Origin: Micromonospora andamanensis
GTDB lineage: Bacteria > Actinomycetota > Actinomycetes > Mycobacteriales > Micromonosporaceae
Assembly: GCF_016863495.1 (NCBI RefSeq)
Contig: NZ_BOOZ01000038.1
Location: forward strand, 1-64,000
Direction: 5' to 3'
Length of the DNA stretch: 64,000 nt
The notes below the pieces were generated by a model, which ran no database searches, was not told where the DNA came from, and worked only from the letters and a program-made list of their open reading frames with translations. The position numbers and the translations under genes are program-made. The stretch's first letter is position 1; the number at the start of each line of letters is the position of its first letter. This document shows positions 19,790-28,865 of the stretch, in pieces.

Positions 19790-21394
19790 TCAGGCCAACT
19801 CGACGAGTTCCAGCAGGTCGTCGCTCCAGGCGTCCTCGTCACCGTCGGGCAGCAGGATCGCCCGGTCCGGCTTGAGCGCGAGGACCGCCCCCGGATCGTG
19901 CGTGACCAGCACGATCGCCCCCGGATAGCGGGCGATGGCGTCGAGCACCTGCTCCCGGCTGACCGGGTCCAGGTTGTTCGTCGGCTCATCGAGCAGCAGC
20001 ACGTTGGCACCGGAACAGACAAGGGTGGACAGGGCCAGTCGGGTCTTCTCCCCGCCGGAGAGGACCCCGGCGGGCTTGTCCACGTCCTCGCCGGAGAAGA
20101 GGAAGGCACCCAGGATCTTCCGCAGTTCGGTGTCGGTCTGCTCGACCGCGGCGGCCCGCATGTTCTCCAGCACCGTCCGCTCCACATCAAGCGTCTCGTG
20201 CTCCTGAGCGTAGTAACCCAGTCGCAGGCCGTGACCGGGGCGTACCTCGCCGGTGTCCGGCTCCAGCAGACCGCCGAGCATCCGCAGCAGCGTGGTCTTG
20301 CCGGCACCGTTGAGCCCGAGGATGGCCACCCGGGAACCTCGGTCCACCGCCACGTTCACGTCCGTGAAGATCTCCAACGAACCGTACGACTTGGACAGGC
20401 CGGTCGCGGTGAGCGGGGTCTTGCCGCACGGCGCGGGTGCGGGGAAGCGCACCTTGGCTACCTTGTCGGCGACGCGGACCTCCTCCAGGCCGGACATCAG
20501 CCGTTCAGCACGGCGGGCCATGTTCTGCGCGGCGACCGTCTTGGTGGCCTTGGCCCGCATCTTGTCGGCCTGGGCCATCAGCGCGCCGGCCTTCTTCTCG
20601 GCGTTGGCCCGCTCCCGACGGCGACGACGCTCGTCGGTCTCCCGAGCCTCCAGGTACGCCTTCCAACCCAGGTTGTATACGTCGACCACGCTGCGGGTGG
20701 CGTCCAGGAACCACACCTTGTTGACCACCGACTCCAGCAGGTCACCGTCGTGGGAGATCACGATCAACCCGCCCTTGTGGTTGGCGAGGAAACCCCGCAA
20801 CCAGGTGATCGAGTCGGCGTCCAGGTGGTTCGTGGGCTCGTCCAGCAGCAGGATGCCGCCGCCGTTCTCGCCCGCGTCCCGGAACAGGATCCGGGCCAGC
20901 TCGATGCGCCGCCGTTGACCGCCGGAAAGGGTGCCGATGGTCTGCGCCAGAGCCCGGTCGGGCAGCCCCAGGTTGGCACAGATACGGGCCGCCTCGGCCT
21001 CCGCCGCGTACCCGCCGAGCGCGGCGAACTGGTCCTCGAGCGCGCCGTAGCGGCGTACCAGGCGCTCGTCGCTGTCCTCGGCGAGCCGAGCCTCCAGTTC
21101 CTTCATCCCGGCCATCAGCGCGTCCAGGCCGCGGGCGGAGAGCACCCGGTCGCGGCCGGTGACGTCCAGATCGCCGGTACGCGGATCCTGCGGCAGGTAA
21201 CCGACGGCGCTACGCCTGTCGACCTGACCGGCGTACGGCTGGCCCTCCCCGGCGAGCACCTTCAGCGTGGTGGTCTTGCCGGCGCCGTTGCGCCCGACCA
21301 GGCCGATCCGGTCACCGGGCTGCACCCGCAGCGTGGTGTCGGACAGCAGGATCCGGGCTCCGGCGCGCAGTTCCAGGCCGGTGGCAGTGATCAT
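19790..21394 (-). CDS. ABC-F family ATPase
   Basis: A soluble ABC protein of 534 residues with two ATPase domains and no membrane segments. Walker A is GRNGAGKTT (Lys40) and GLNGAGKTT (Lys366). Signatures are LSGGQRRR and LSGGEKTR. A charged, Arg/Lys-rich linker (about 240-310) matches the P-site tRNA-interaction motif of ABC-F proteins. These act on the ribosome as translation factors (EttA/Uup-like) or antibiotic-resistance factors. The linker is not long enough to argue for resistance. Monocistronic by its flanking gaps. Confidence 0.93.
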   Translation of the reverse strand: MITATGLELRAGARILLSDTTLRVQPGDRIGLVGRNGAGKTTTLKVLAGEGQPYAGQVDRRSAVGYLPQDPRTGDLDVTGRDRVLSARGLDALMAGMKELEARLAEDSDERLVRRYGALEDQFAALGGYAAEAEAARICANLGLPDRALAQTIGTLSGGQRRRIELARILFRDAGENGGGILLLDEPTNHLDADSITWLRGFLANHKGGLIVISHDGDLLESVVNKVWFLDATRSVVDVYNLGWKAYLEARETDERRRRRERANAEKKAGALMAQADKMRAKATKTVAAQNMARRAERLMSGLEEVRVADKVAKVRFPAPAPCGKTPLTATGLSKSYGSLEIFTDVNVAVDRGSRVAILGLNGAGKTTLLRMLGGLLEPDTGEVRPGHGLRLGYYAQEHETLDVERTVLENMRAAAVEQTDTELRKILGAFLFSGEDVDKPAGVLSGGEKTRLALSTLVCSGANVLLLDEPTNNLDPVSREQVLDAIARYPGAIVLVTHDPGAVLALKPDRAILLPDGDEDAWSDDLLELVELA

Positions 21395-21627
21395 TTCCAG
21401 GTACTCGCTCTCGGGATCCGAAGGGCTGACTCAGGGCACACGAAAGCGCCGGCGGATCCCGGTGACCCGTCGGCGCGGGGCGTTCAGCCTTCGCAGCGCA
21501 GCACGGCGTCAAGTGTACCGGGCCCCGGCCGACACCCCACGCGGATTACCGACCAAGATCGTCGGGTACCGGATCGCCGACCGGACCCGGTTCCGGCCCA
21601 CGAGCCACTTACTGATCGGGGTCACCC

Positions 21628-22539
21628 ATGGAGCTGAACGAGAACGCACGGATCGACACCAGCCAGGTGGAGGACCGGCGAGGCAGCGGCGGAGGCGGCG
21701 GCGGGATGGGCATCCCCATCCCGATCGGCGGCGGGCGGGGCGGCATCGTCGGCATCGTCATCGCCGTGCTGGTGGCCCTCGTCGGCGGCGGTTTCGGCCT
21801 GAACGCCATGACCGGCGGCGAGGAACAGGGCGACAACGCCGCGTTGGAGCAGCGCTGCGCCGCCGAGAACGCCTTGGAGCAGCTCGACTGCCGCAACACC
21901 CTCTACGTCAACTCGATCCAGGCGTACTGGCGTACCGCCCTGCCCGAGGCGCTCGGCGAGCAGTACCGCCCCACCCGCACCGTCTTCTTCAGCCAGGCCG
22001 TCAACACCGCCTGCGGCCAGGCCGACTCCGGCGTCGGCCCGTTCTACTGCCCGGCCGACTCGCTCGTCTACATCGACCTCTCCTTCTACGAGGTGCTCGC
22101 CACGCAACTCGGCGCCGAGGGCGAGTTCGCCCAGCCGTACGTGCTGGCCCACGAGTACGGTCACCACGTGCAGAACCTGCTCGGCACCAACGAGCAGGTG
22201 CGCCGCCAGCAGCAGCGCGACCCGGGCAACGCCAACGACCTGTCGGTACGCCTGGAGTTGCAGGCCGACTGCTACGCGGGCGCGTGGGCGAAGAACGCCA
22301 CAGGCACCGCCGACGAGAGCGGCCAGAAGATCTTCACCAGCATCACCGAGCAGGACATCGCCGAGGCCATCGACACCGCCGAGGCGATCGGTGACGACGC
22401 CATCTCCAAGCGCGCCGACCGGCCGGTGAACCCGGAGGAGTTCACCCACGGCTCGTCCGAGCAGCGTAAGCAGTGGTTCAACAGGGGCTACGAGAACGGC
22501 GACCCGGCCTCCTGCGACACGTTCAGCGGCGCGGTCTGA
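21628..22539 (+). CDS. Neutral zinc metallopeptidase, YpfJ family
   Basis: A 303-residue membrane-anchored peptidase. A Gly-rich N-terminus is followed by one transmembrane helix (about 38-58). The catalytic domain has the zinc motif HEYGHHVQNLL with a downstream Glu in QADCYAGAWA. Paired Cys residues outside the membrane are consistent with disulfides. The catalytic part would face the outside. Function in the cell is not established for the family. The ATG at 21628 is preceded by GGGG. The gene ends at a very strong palindrome. Confidence 0.92.
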   Translation: MELNENARIDTSQVEDRRGSGGGGGGMGIPIPIGGGRGGIVGIVIAVLVALVGGGFGLNAMTGGEEQGDNAALEQRCAAENALEQLDCRNTLYVNSIQAYWRTALPEALGEQYRPTRTVFFSQAVNTACGQADSGVGPFYCPADSLVYIDLSFYEVLATQLGAEGEFAQPYVLAHEYGHHVQNLLGTNEQVRRQQQRDPGNANDLSVRLELQADCYAGAWAKNATGTADESGQKIFTSITEQDIAEAIDTAEAIGDDAISKRADRPVNPEEFTHGSSEQRKQWFNRGYENGDPASCDTFSGAV

Positions 22540-22552
22540 CGGACCGACACCC

Positions 22553-22584
22553 CGTGGGCCCGGTCACCGGTGACCGGGCCCACG
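22553..22584. terminator. 32-bp perfect palindrome, bidirectional terminator
   Basis: A perfect 32-bp palindrome (16-nt arms, GC-rich) lies 13 nt after the metallopeptidase stop and before the convergent acVLRF1 gene. It can form a 14-bp stem with a 4-nt loop in either transcript. Confidence 0.85.
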
Positions 22585-22619
22585 TCCGCGTGACGAACCA
22601 GCCCACCACCGGCGGTGTC

Positions 22620-23282
22620 CTAGCGGCCAGCCTCCGATTGCGGCTCGCGGACCAGAATGCGGACCGACCGGGCCGCGGCGAGAGCGGCGACAAGCACCGC
22701 GTACCGGGGTTCCGGGACGTCGAGCAACCGGTCGGCGCGGCGCGCGGCGAGCGGGGCGAGCCGGCGGTCGGCCAGCACGGTGTCCACCGCCCGCCGGTCA
22801 CCCCCGGCGACCAGGGCGTCGAGCCGGTCGGCCTCCGGCAGCAGCAGGCGTACGGCAAGATCGGCCGCATCGGCCAGCGCCGCCTTCGTCTGGTTGTCCC
22901 GGCGGCGGGCGAAACGCTGCTGCGACCAACCACCGGCGGCGGTACGTCCCTGCACGTAGCGGGTGTCCACCTTGTGCACGCTGAGCTGGGTACCCTCGGC
23001 GATGCCCATCGCCACCGCCCCTTTGCGGGCCAGCAGCAGGCCGATCCGGCGCGGCGCGACGACCTCCCTGACGAAGGCATCCAGATCCGGTACGACAGGC
23101 GCCCCCGGCGGGGTGTGCAGTTCGGCTGTCGCACCGTCTGGGGCGGACAACAGCAGGCCGTACGCCTGCGTGCTGGCGGTGGGCGGGCCGTGCCGGTCGG
23201 CGAAGCCGGCGACCCAGCGGGCGGCACGGTCCGGATCGACCTCCACCCACCGGCCGCCCCCGGCGGCGGGTCGGCTGCTCAT
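22620..23282 (-). CDS. acVLRF1 family peptidyl-tRNA hydrolase
   Basis: A 220-residue protein of the eRF1/Vms1-like release-factor fold described for actinobacteria. The active-loop segment KVDTRYVQGRTAAGGWSQQR contains the Gln residues proposed to drive hydrolysis. A second conserved stretch is RRDNQTKAALADAADLA. The family frees nascent chains from tRNA on stalled ribosomes and has been linked to antibiotic tolerance. The ATG at 23282 is used. An in-frame start 18 nt earlier is also open. It lies 30 nt downstream of the LysE gene on the same strand. Confidence 0.88.
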   Translation of the reverse strand: MSSRPAAGGGRWVEVDPDRAARWVAGFADRHGPPTASTQAYGLLLSAPDGATAELHTPPGAPVVPDLDAFVREVVAPRRIGLLLARKGAVAMGIAEGTQLSVHKVDTRYVQGRTAAGGWSQQRFARRRDNQTKAALADAADLAVRLLLPEADRLDALVAGGDRRAVDTVLADRRLAPLAARRADRLLDVPEPRYAVLVAALAAARSVRILVREPQSEAGR

Positions 23283-23312
23283 CACCCGACCGTACGGCAC
23301 GGGCAGCTCGGG

Positions 23313-23939
23313 TCAGCCACCGAGGAGCATGCCGACGGCGAGCACGGTGATGATCGCGCTGGACATCAGGGCGGTGACCAGCCGGCCACTGTCGCTGGTG
23401 AGCACCCGCCCGATCAGCGAGCCGCCGCCGGCGACGAGCAGCTGCCAACTGGCCGAGGCGAGAAACACTCCGAGGGTGAAGACCAACGCGACGGCGGTGC
23501 CGGAGCCGCCCAGCTCCGCCCGGCCGAGCACCAGTGCCGTGAAGTAGACGATGGTGGCCGGGTTGAGCAGGGTCAGCGCGAGGATCCCGACGAAGGCCCG
23601 GACCGGCGTGTCCAACCCACGCGCGGGCTTCGGGGAACGGAGTGGGTCGCGTACCCGCAGGGCACGCCAGGCACCGTGGGCGGCGAGGGCGAGCAGCACC
23701 GTCGCGCCGACCAGTCGCAGCGGCCCGGCGACCGGGGCGAGCCAGCCCGCGACCACCGCGCCGCCGAGCGCCGCGACACCGGCGTACAGCCCGTCGGCGG
23801 TGGCCACCCCGAGTGCAGCGGCCGAACCGACGCGGAACGAGGTCCGCGCGGTGAGCCCGAGGATGAGCACGGCGATCGCGCCGACCGGGACGGCCACGCC
23901 GTAGCCGGCGACCAGACCGGCGAGGAACGCGCCGGTCAC
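23313..23939 (-). CDS. LysE family amino-acid exporter
   Basis: A 208-residue inner-membrane protein with about six hydrophobic segments. It shows the N-terminal GYGVAVPVGAIAVLIL and TLLNPATIVYF signatures of LysE/RhtB translocators, which export basic amino acids, threonine or homoserine lactones by proton exchange. The substrate is not predictable. It is probably co-transcribed with the acVLRF1 gene. Confidence 0.9.
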   Translation of the reverse strand: MTGAFLAGLVAGYGVAVPVGAIAVLILGLTARTSFRVGSAAALGVATADGLYAGVAALGGAVVAGWLAPVAGPLRLVGATVLLALAAHGAWRALRVRDPLRSPKPARGLDTPVRAFVGILALTLLNPATIVYFTALVLGRAELGGSGTAVALVFTLGVFLASASWQLLVAGGGSLIGRVLTSDSGRLVTALMSSAIITVLAVGMLLGG

Positions 23940-24356
23940 GACAGACGTCGTGCCGAGACGCGACCCGGCGCGAGCCGCTGTCGACGCGCGGCGGTGGCCA
24001 CGGCGACAGGACTCAGCTTCATCGGGTACGCCTCACTCACCGCGCCATCCTGCGGCGACCCGCCGAAGCAGCGCCACGGATTTTCCGACCCGGGCGGCAC
24101 ACCTCTCGATCCCGCCGATCGTCGCGCTCATCGTGGTGGTCATCGGCGGCATGGGCTCGTGCGATGCGTCCACGCCCTCAGCTCGACAGTGCCACGACCA
24201 CCAGCACCCCGTGCCGGGACACGCTGGCCGCTGCCGGGAGGTTGGCCATTCTCGCGGCGGCCGGAGCCGTCGACGCGTGCGCACAGAGACGTCGGGCGCG
24301 GCATCCGGTGGATGCCGCGCCCGAGGTAGCAGTCCGGAGCCTGCCCGGAGGAGCTG
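23940..24356. other. Intergenic region with suf terminator
   Basis: 417 bp between the LysE gene start and the end of the suf operon. It contains the hairpin at 24293-24323 and should hold the LysE promoter. A forward open stretch around 24110-24180 encodes a hydrophobic run ending in GGMGSC but has no credible start. I see no supported gene. Confidence 0.5.
24293..24323 (-). terminator. suf operon terminator
   Basis: A perfect 14-bp stem with a 3-nt GGT loop lies 34 nt beyond the stop of the last suf gene. Confidence 0.85.
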
Positions 24357-24710
24357 TCAGACGTTGAAGCCGAGGGAGCGGAGCTGGTCGCGACCCTCGT
24401 CAGTGATCTTGTCCGGCCCCCACGGGGGGAGCCAGACCCAGTTGATCCGGATGTCGTCGACCAGACCACCGCCGGGGCCGGTGGTGAGCGCCTGGCGGGC
24501 CTGGTCCTCGATCACGTCGGTGAGCGGGCAGGCCGCCGAGGTCAACGTCATGTCCAGGGTGGCGACGTTCTGGTCGTCGACGTGTACCCCGTACACCAGG
24601 CCGAGATCGACCACGTTGATGCCCAGCTCCGGGTCGACGACGTCCTTCATCGCCTCCTCGATGTCGGCGACGGCGGCCTTGCCGCCGGCCGGCGCGGTGT
24701 TCTCACTCAT
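24357..24710 (-). CDS. sufT: SufT-like metal-sulfur cluster assembly factor (DUF59)
   Basis: A 117-residue DUF59/PaaD-type protein. DVVDPELGINVVDLGLVYGV is the family core and the conserved Cys lies in SAACPLTD. SufT-type proteins help mature Fe-S enzymes. A GGAGGTG site and the ATG overlapping the sufU stop fix the start at 24710. Last gene of the suf operon, followed by a strong terminator. Confidence 0.93.
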   Translation of the reverse strand: MSENTAPAGGKAAVADIEEAMKDVVDPELGINVVDLGLVYGVHVDDQNVATLDMTLTSAACPLTDVIEDQARQALTTGPGGGLVDDIRINWVWLPPWGPDKITDEGRDQLRSLGFNV

Positions 24711-25183
24711 GCCTTCACCTCCGTCGGGCTCGCGCCCACACCGGCGCGTGCCGCGGCGTCCTTGAACGCCATCCACGGCAACAGCGCGCACTTGACCCGG
24801 GCGGGGTAGCGGGCGACACCCTCGAACGCCACCCCGTCACCGAGCACGTCCTCGTCCGGCGTGACCTGACCACGACCGGACATCAGCGCCAGAAACGCCT
24901 CGTGCACCTCGAACGCCTCCGTGGCACCCCGGCCGGTCAGCAGCTCGTGCAGCACGCTCGCGGACGCCTGGCTGATCGAACAGCCCATGCCGTCGTACGA
25001 CACGTCGTGCAGCGACTGACCGTCGGTGGCCACCCGGACGGTGATCTCGTCCCCGCAGGTCGGGTTGACGTGGTGCGCTTCGCCGACCCGGTCGGCCGGG
25101 TCCTCGGCGTCGCGCAGCCCGCGACCGTGCGGGTGCTTGTAGTGGTCCAGGATGATCTCCTGGTAGAGAGATTCAAGCTGCAT
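24707..25183 (-). CDS. sufU: SufU, zinc-dependent sulfurtransferase for Fe-S assembly
   Basis: Takes the persulfide sulfur from SufS and passes it to the SufBCD scaffold. The 158-residue protein keeps Cys43 and Asp45 (PTCGDE), Cys68 (GMGCSIS) and Cys132 (KCALLPW), the zinc ligands and sulfur acceptor. Its length and the region between Cys68 and Cys132 fit SufU rather than IscU. Its start shares one base with the sufS stop. Confidence 0.95.
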   Translation of the reverse strand: MQLESLYQEIILDHYKHPHGRGLRDAEDPADRVGEAHHVNPTCGDEITVRVATDGQSLHDVSYDGMGCSISQASASVLHELLTGRGATEAFEVHEAFLALMSGRGQVTPDEDVLGDGVAFEGVARYPARVKCALLPWMAFKDAAARAGVGASPTEVKA

Positions 25184-26487
25184 CAGCCGAAGACCTTCCG
25201 CACCTGCTCCAGGCCCGCCACCAGCGCGTCGATCTCCTCGGTGGTGGTGTAGAGGTAGAACGAGGCCCGGGTGGTGGCCGGCACCCCGAACCTGGCGCAG
25301 ACCGGCCGGGCGCAGTGATGGCCCACCCGCACCTGCACGCCGAGGGAGTCGAGCACCTGACCCACGTCGTGCGGATGCACGTCACCGAGGGCGAACGAGA
25401 TGGTGCCGCCCCGGCCGACCGGCACCTCCGGGCCGAAGATCCGCAGGCCGGGCACGGTACGCAGGGCGTCAAGCGCGTACGCGGTCAACTGCTTCTCATG
25501 CCACTGGATGGCCGGCATGCCGACGCCGGTGAGGTAGTCCACTGCCGCACCGAGCGCTACCGCCTCGGCGATCGGCGGGGTGCCGGCCTCGAACCGGGCC
25601 GGCGGCGCGGCGTACGTGGAGCCGGCCATCGTCACCGTCTCGATCATCGAACCGCCACCGAACACCGGCGGCATCGCCGCCAGCAGCTCGGTCCGGCCCC
25701 AGAGCACGCCGATGCCGGTCGGGCCGCACATCTTGTGCCCGGTGAAGACGATGAAGTCCGCGTCCAGGTCGACCACGTCGATAGGCATGTGCGGCACCGA
25801 CTGCGAGCAGTCCAGCAGCAGCAGCGCCCCCACCTCGCGGACCCGCGCGGTGATCCGCGAGGTGGCGTTGACGGTGCCGAGGATGTTTGACATGTGCACC
25901 AACGAGACGATCTTCGTCCGCTCGTTGACCAGGTCGGTCAGGCCCGACTCGTCAAGCCGGCCGTTGTCGGTGACCGGGAACCAGCGCAGTGTCGCGCCGG
26001 TCCGCTCGGCCAGCAACTGCCACGGGACGATGTTCGAGTGGTGCTCCATCTCGGAGATGACGATCTCGTCACCCGGCCCCAGCCGGAGCCGGGGGTCGGC
26101 GTCGGGACGCAGCGAGGCGTTGGAGAACGCGTACGCCACGATGTTGATCGCCTCGGTGGAGTTCTTGGTGAAGACCACCTCGTCGACGCTCGGCGCGTTG
26201 ACGAACGCGGCGACCTTCCCCCGGGCCCCCTCGTACGCCTCGGTCGCCTCGGTGCCGAGCGTGTGCACCGAGCGGGACACGTTGGCGTTGTGCCGGGCGT
26301 AGTGCTCGGCCAGCACGTCGAGCACCTGGCGAGGCTTGTGCGAGGTGTTGGCGCTGTCCAAATAGACAAGCGGATGCCCGTTGATCTCCCGAGCGAGGAT
26401 CGGGAAGTCGGCGCGCACCGCCGCCACGTCGTAGCGGGGCACGTCGTCGTACTGCGGCATCCCCGGCGGGATCGCGATGGTGGTCAT
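25183..26487 (-). CDS. sufS: SufS cysteine desulfurase
   Basis: A PLP enzyme of 434 residues that removes sulfur from cysteine as a persulfide. The PLP lysine is Lys252 in FTGHKMCGP. The catalytic cysteine is Cys392 in GHHCARP, in the short-loop form typical of SufS that works with SufU. HHSNIVPWQ and the SNILGTVN segment are group II signatures. It lies 27 nt after sufC. Confidence 0.96.
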   Translation of the reverse strand: MTTIAIPPGMPQYDDVPRYDVAAVRADFPILAREINGHPLVYLDSANTSHKPRQVLDVLAEHYARHNANVSRSVHTLGTEATEAYEGARGKVAAFVNAPSVDEVVFTKNSTEAINIVAYAFSNASLRPDADPRLRLGPGDEIVISEMEHHSNIVPWQLLAERTGATLRWFPVTDNGRLDESGLTDLVNERTKIVSLVHMSNILGTVNATSRITARVREVGALLLLDCSQSVPHMPIDVVDLDADFIVFTGHKMCGPTGIGVLWGRTELLAAMPPVFGGGSMIETVTMAGSTYAAPPARFEAGTPPIAEAVALGAAVDYLTGVGMPAIQWHEKQLTAYALDALRTVPGLRIFGPEVPVGRGGTISFALGDVHPHDVGQVLDSLGVQVRVGHHCARPVCARFGVPATTRASFYLYTTTEEIDALVAGLEQVRKVFG

Positions 26488-26514
26488 CGTCCTGACCGGC
26501 CCTTCCTTCGCAGA

Positions 26515-27288
26515 TCAGACCCGCGCCGGACCAGCCCCGGCCGCGTACCGCTCGTAGCCGGACTCCTCGAGCGTGTCGGCCAGCTCCGGACCACCCTGCT
26601 CGACGATGCGACCGGCGACGAAGACGTGCACGAAGTCAGGCTTGATGTAGCGCAGGATCCGGGTGTAGTGGGTGATCAGCAGCAGGCCGGTGTCACCGGT
26701 GTCACGCACCCGGTTCACCCCCTCGCTCACCACCCGCAGCGCGTCCACGTCGAGGCCCGAGTCGGTCTCGTCGAGGATGGCCATCTTCGGCTTGAGCAGC
26801 TCCAGCTGGACGATCTCGTGGCGCTTCTTCTCACCGCCGGAGAAGCCCTCGTTGACGTTGCGCTGGGCGAAAGCCGGGTCCATGTGCAGCCGCTCCATGG
26901 CACCGCGCAGCTCGCCGCCCCAGGTGCGCAGCTTCGGCGCCTCGCCGTCGATCGCGGTCTTGGCGGTACGCAGGAAGTTCGCCACCGAGACGCCGGGCAC
27001 CTCGACCGGGTACTGCATGGCGAGGAAGAGACCGGCGCGGGCCCGCTCGTCGACGGACATCTCCAGGACGTCCTCGCCGTCCAGGGTCACCGAACCGCCG
27101 GTGATCTCGTACTTCGGGTGGCCGGCGACCGAGTACGCCAGGGTCGACTTGCCGGAGCCGTTCGGGCCCATGATCGCGTGGGTCTCCCCCGACTTCACGG
27201 TCAGGTCGACACCGTGCAGGATCGGCTTGAGCTCACCCTCGGGCAGCTTCACCGACACCTGCAGGTCGCGGATCTCCAGGGTGCTCAT
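26515..27288 (-). CDS. sufC: SufC, Fe-S assembly ATPase
   Basis: A 257-residue ABC-type ATPase of the SufBCD scaffold. Walker A GPNGSGKST is at 41-49, the signature is FSGGEKKRHEI, and Walker B MAILDETDSGLD carries the extra conserved Asp of SufC. It drives the conformational change that exposes the cluster-building site of SufB-SufD. The start overlaps the ferredoxin stop (TAATG). Confidence 0.97.
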   Translation of the reverse strand: MSTLEIRDLQVSVKLPEGELKPILHGVDLTVKSGETHAIMGPNGSGKSTLAYSVAGHPKYEITGGSVTLDGEDVLEMSVDERARAGLFLAMQYPVEVPGVSVANFLRTAKTAIDGEAPKLRTWGGELRGAMERLHMDPAFAQRNVNEGFSGGEKKRHEIVQLELLKPKMAILDETDSGLDVDALRVVSEGVNRVRDTGDTGLLLITHYTRILRYIKPDFVHVFVAGRIVEQGGPELADTLEESGYERYAAGAGPARV

Positions 27289-27614
27289 TATCGGGTCACT
27301 CCATTGCTCGGCGTCAGACTGACGTAGATGTCACCGTCGCGGACTTCGACGGGGTAGACGGGTACGGGTTCGGTGGCGGGCAGCCCGGTGGGCTCGCCGG
27401 TACGCAGGTCGAAGCGGGAGCCGTGCAGCCAGCACTCAAGCGTGCAGCCTTCGACCTCTCCCTCGGAGAGCGCCACGGCCGCGTGCGAGCACTCGTCGAA
27501 CACGGCGTAGAACTGGTCATCCTCACCGTGTACGAGCGCGAGCTGGATGCCGTCGACGTCGGCGCTGATCACGGTGCCCTTCGGCACGTCCTCGACGGCG
27601 CAGATGCGGATCAT
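27288..27614 (-). CDS. Rieske-type [2Fe-2S] ferredoxin of the suf operon
   Basis: A 108-residue single Rieske domain. The cluster ligands are Cys42/His44 (CSH) and Cys61/His64 (CWLH). Similar genes sit between sufD and sufC in many actinobacteria and are annotated as non-heme oxygenase ferredoxin or NirD-like. Its role is probably electron supply to cluster assembly (inference from position). It overlaps both neighbours at stop/start codons. Confidence 0.93.
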   Translation of the reverse strand: MIRICAVEDVPKGTVISADVDGIQLALVHGEDDQFYAVFDECSHAAVALSEGEVEGCTLECWLHGSRFDLRTGEPTGLPATEPVPVYPVEVRDGDIYVSLTPSNGVTR

Positions 27615-28756
27615 CAGGCGCCCGCCTTCGCCAGCCGAGCCTCGATAGCGTCCCCCAGGCGCTCACGCAGGGGCTCCACCGGGATCTTGTTCAGCAGCTC
27701 GGCGAAGAACCCGCGCACCACCAGGCGGCGTGCCTCGGCCTCCGGGATGCCCCGGGCCATCAGGTAGAACAACTGCTCGTCGTCGAAGCGGCCGGTGGCG
27801 CTGGCGTGGCCGGCACCGGCGATCTCGCCGGTCTCGATCTCCAGGTTCGGCACGGAGTCGGCTCGGGCGCCGTCGGTGAGCAGCAGGTTCCGGTTGATCT
27901 CGTACGTGTCGGTGCCGGTCGCCTCGGCCCGGATCAACACGTCGCCGACCCAGACCGTGCGGGCGCTCTCCCCCTGCAATGCGCCCCGGTAGCCCACGTA
28001 GCTGCGGCAGTCCGGCACGGTGTGGTCGACCAACTGGCGGTGCTCCTGGTGCTGGCCGGAGTCGGCGAAGTAGACGCCGTACAGTTCGGCCTCGCCGCCA
28101 CGGTCGGTGTACTCGACTGTGGTGTGCTGGCGAACCAGCTCGCCGCCGAGGGTGACCTGCACGTGCAGCACCCGGGCGTCCCGGCCGAGTCGCACCTTCA
28201 GGTGCTGCGCCTGCACCGCGTCGTCGGCCCAGTCGGCCACTGTGACGAGAGTGAGCTTCGCTCCGTCGCCCACCGACACCTCGACGTTGTCCGCCAGCGT
28301 GGCCGAGCCGACGTGCTCCAGCACCAGGATCGCCTCGGCGAACCGCCCCACCTCGACGACCGTGTGCCCGAAGGCCAGGCCCTCGACGCCGCCGCCGACC
28401 GCCCGGAGGATGGCCGGGCCACTGATCACGGCGTCCTGTGCCACCCGCACCAGCAGCGCCTGCCCGGCTCCGGTGTACGCCAGGGCGCTGACCCGGTCGA
28501 ACGGGGTCAGCACACTGCCGACCCGCGGGTCGTCGTGGCCGATGCGCTCCACGGACACGCCCTCGGGCAGGTCGGCGTACTCGTGCCGGACCGTGCCGGT
28601 GCCGGTCGGGTCGTCACCGACCAGCCCGCGCAGCCGCTTGAGCGGGGTGAAGCGCCACTCCTCCTCCAGGCCGGTCAGGGCCGGGAAGTCGGCGACATCG
28701 TACGAGCGCAGCGCCTGCGACTTGGTGCTGGGCGGCGCGGAAGCCTGGGTAGTCAT
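27614..28756 (-). CDS. sufD: SufD, scaffold subunit
   Basis: A 380-residue partner of SufB in the SufBC2D scaffold. It shows the right-handed beta-helix core and the C-terminal GHASATGRFDDEQLFYLMARG, the motif shared by SufB and SufD that binds SufC. The His of the GHAS segment is the expected SufD cluster-site residue. A gap of 109 nt separates it from sufB and holds a GC-rich, one-base-bulged hairpin (about 28804-28831) that could reduce downstream expression. Confidence 0.95.
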   Translation of the reverse strand: MTTQASAPPSTKSQALRSYDVADFPALTGLEEEWRFTPLKRLRGLVGDDPTGTGTVRHEYADLPEGVSVERIGHDDPRVGSVLTPFDRVSALAYTGAGQALLVRVAQDAVISGPAILRAVGGGVEGLAFGHTVVEVGRFAEAILVLEHVGSATLADNVEVSVGDGAKLTLVTVADWADDAVQAQHLKVRLGRDARVLHVQVTLGGELVRQHTTVEYTDRGGEAELYGVYFADSGQHQEHRQLVDHTVPDCRSYVGYRGALQGESARTVWVGDVLIRAEATGTDTYEINRNLLLTDGARADSVPNLEIETGEIAGAGHASATGRFDDEQLFYLMARGIPEAEARRLVVRGFFAELLNKIPVEPLRERLGDAIEARLAKAGA

Positions 28757-28865
28757 CTCGTCCTTGGTCTGTTCTCTACGACGGCGGTGTCATTACTGGA
28801 GGGTCGGCCGGGGCTCGCACGCCCCGGCCCGACGGGTCGGCGTACGCCGGTGACGCCGCTCGGCG

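Noticed and set aside
24105..24260. Forward stretch encoding a hydrophobic run ending in GGMGSC, like a lipoprotein signal
   Set aside because: There is no start codon with a ribosome site in frame and the downstream translation looks random. It could be a gene remnant, but there is no support for a call.
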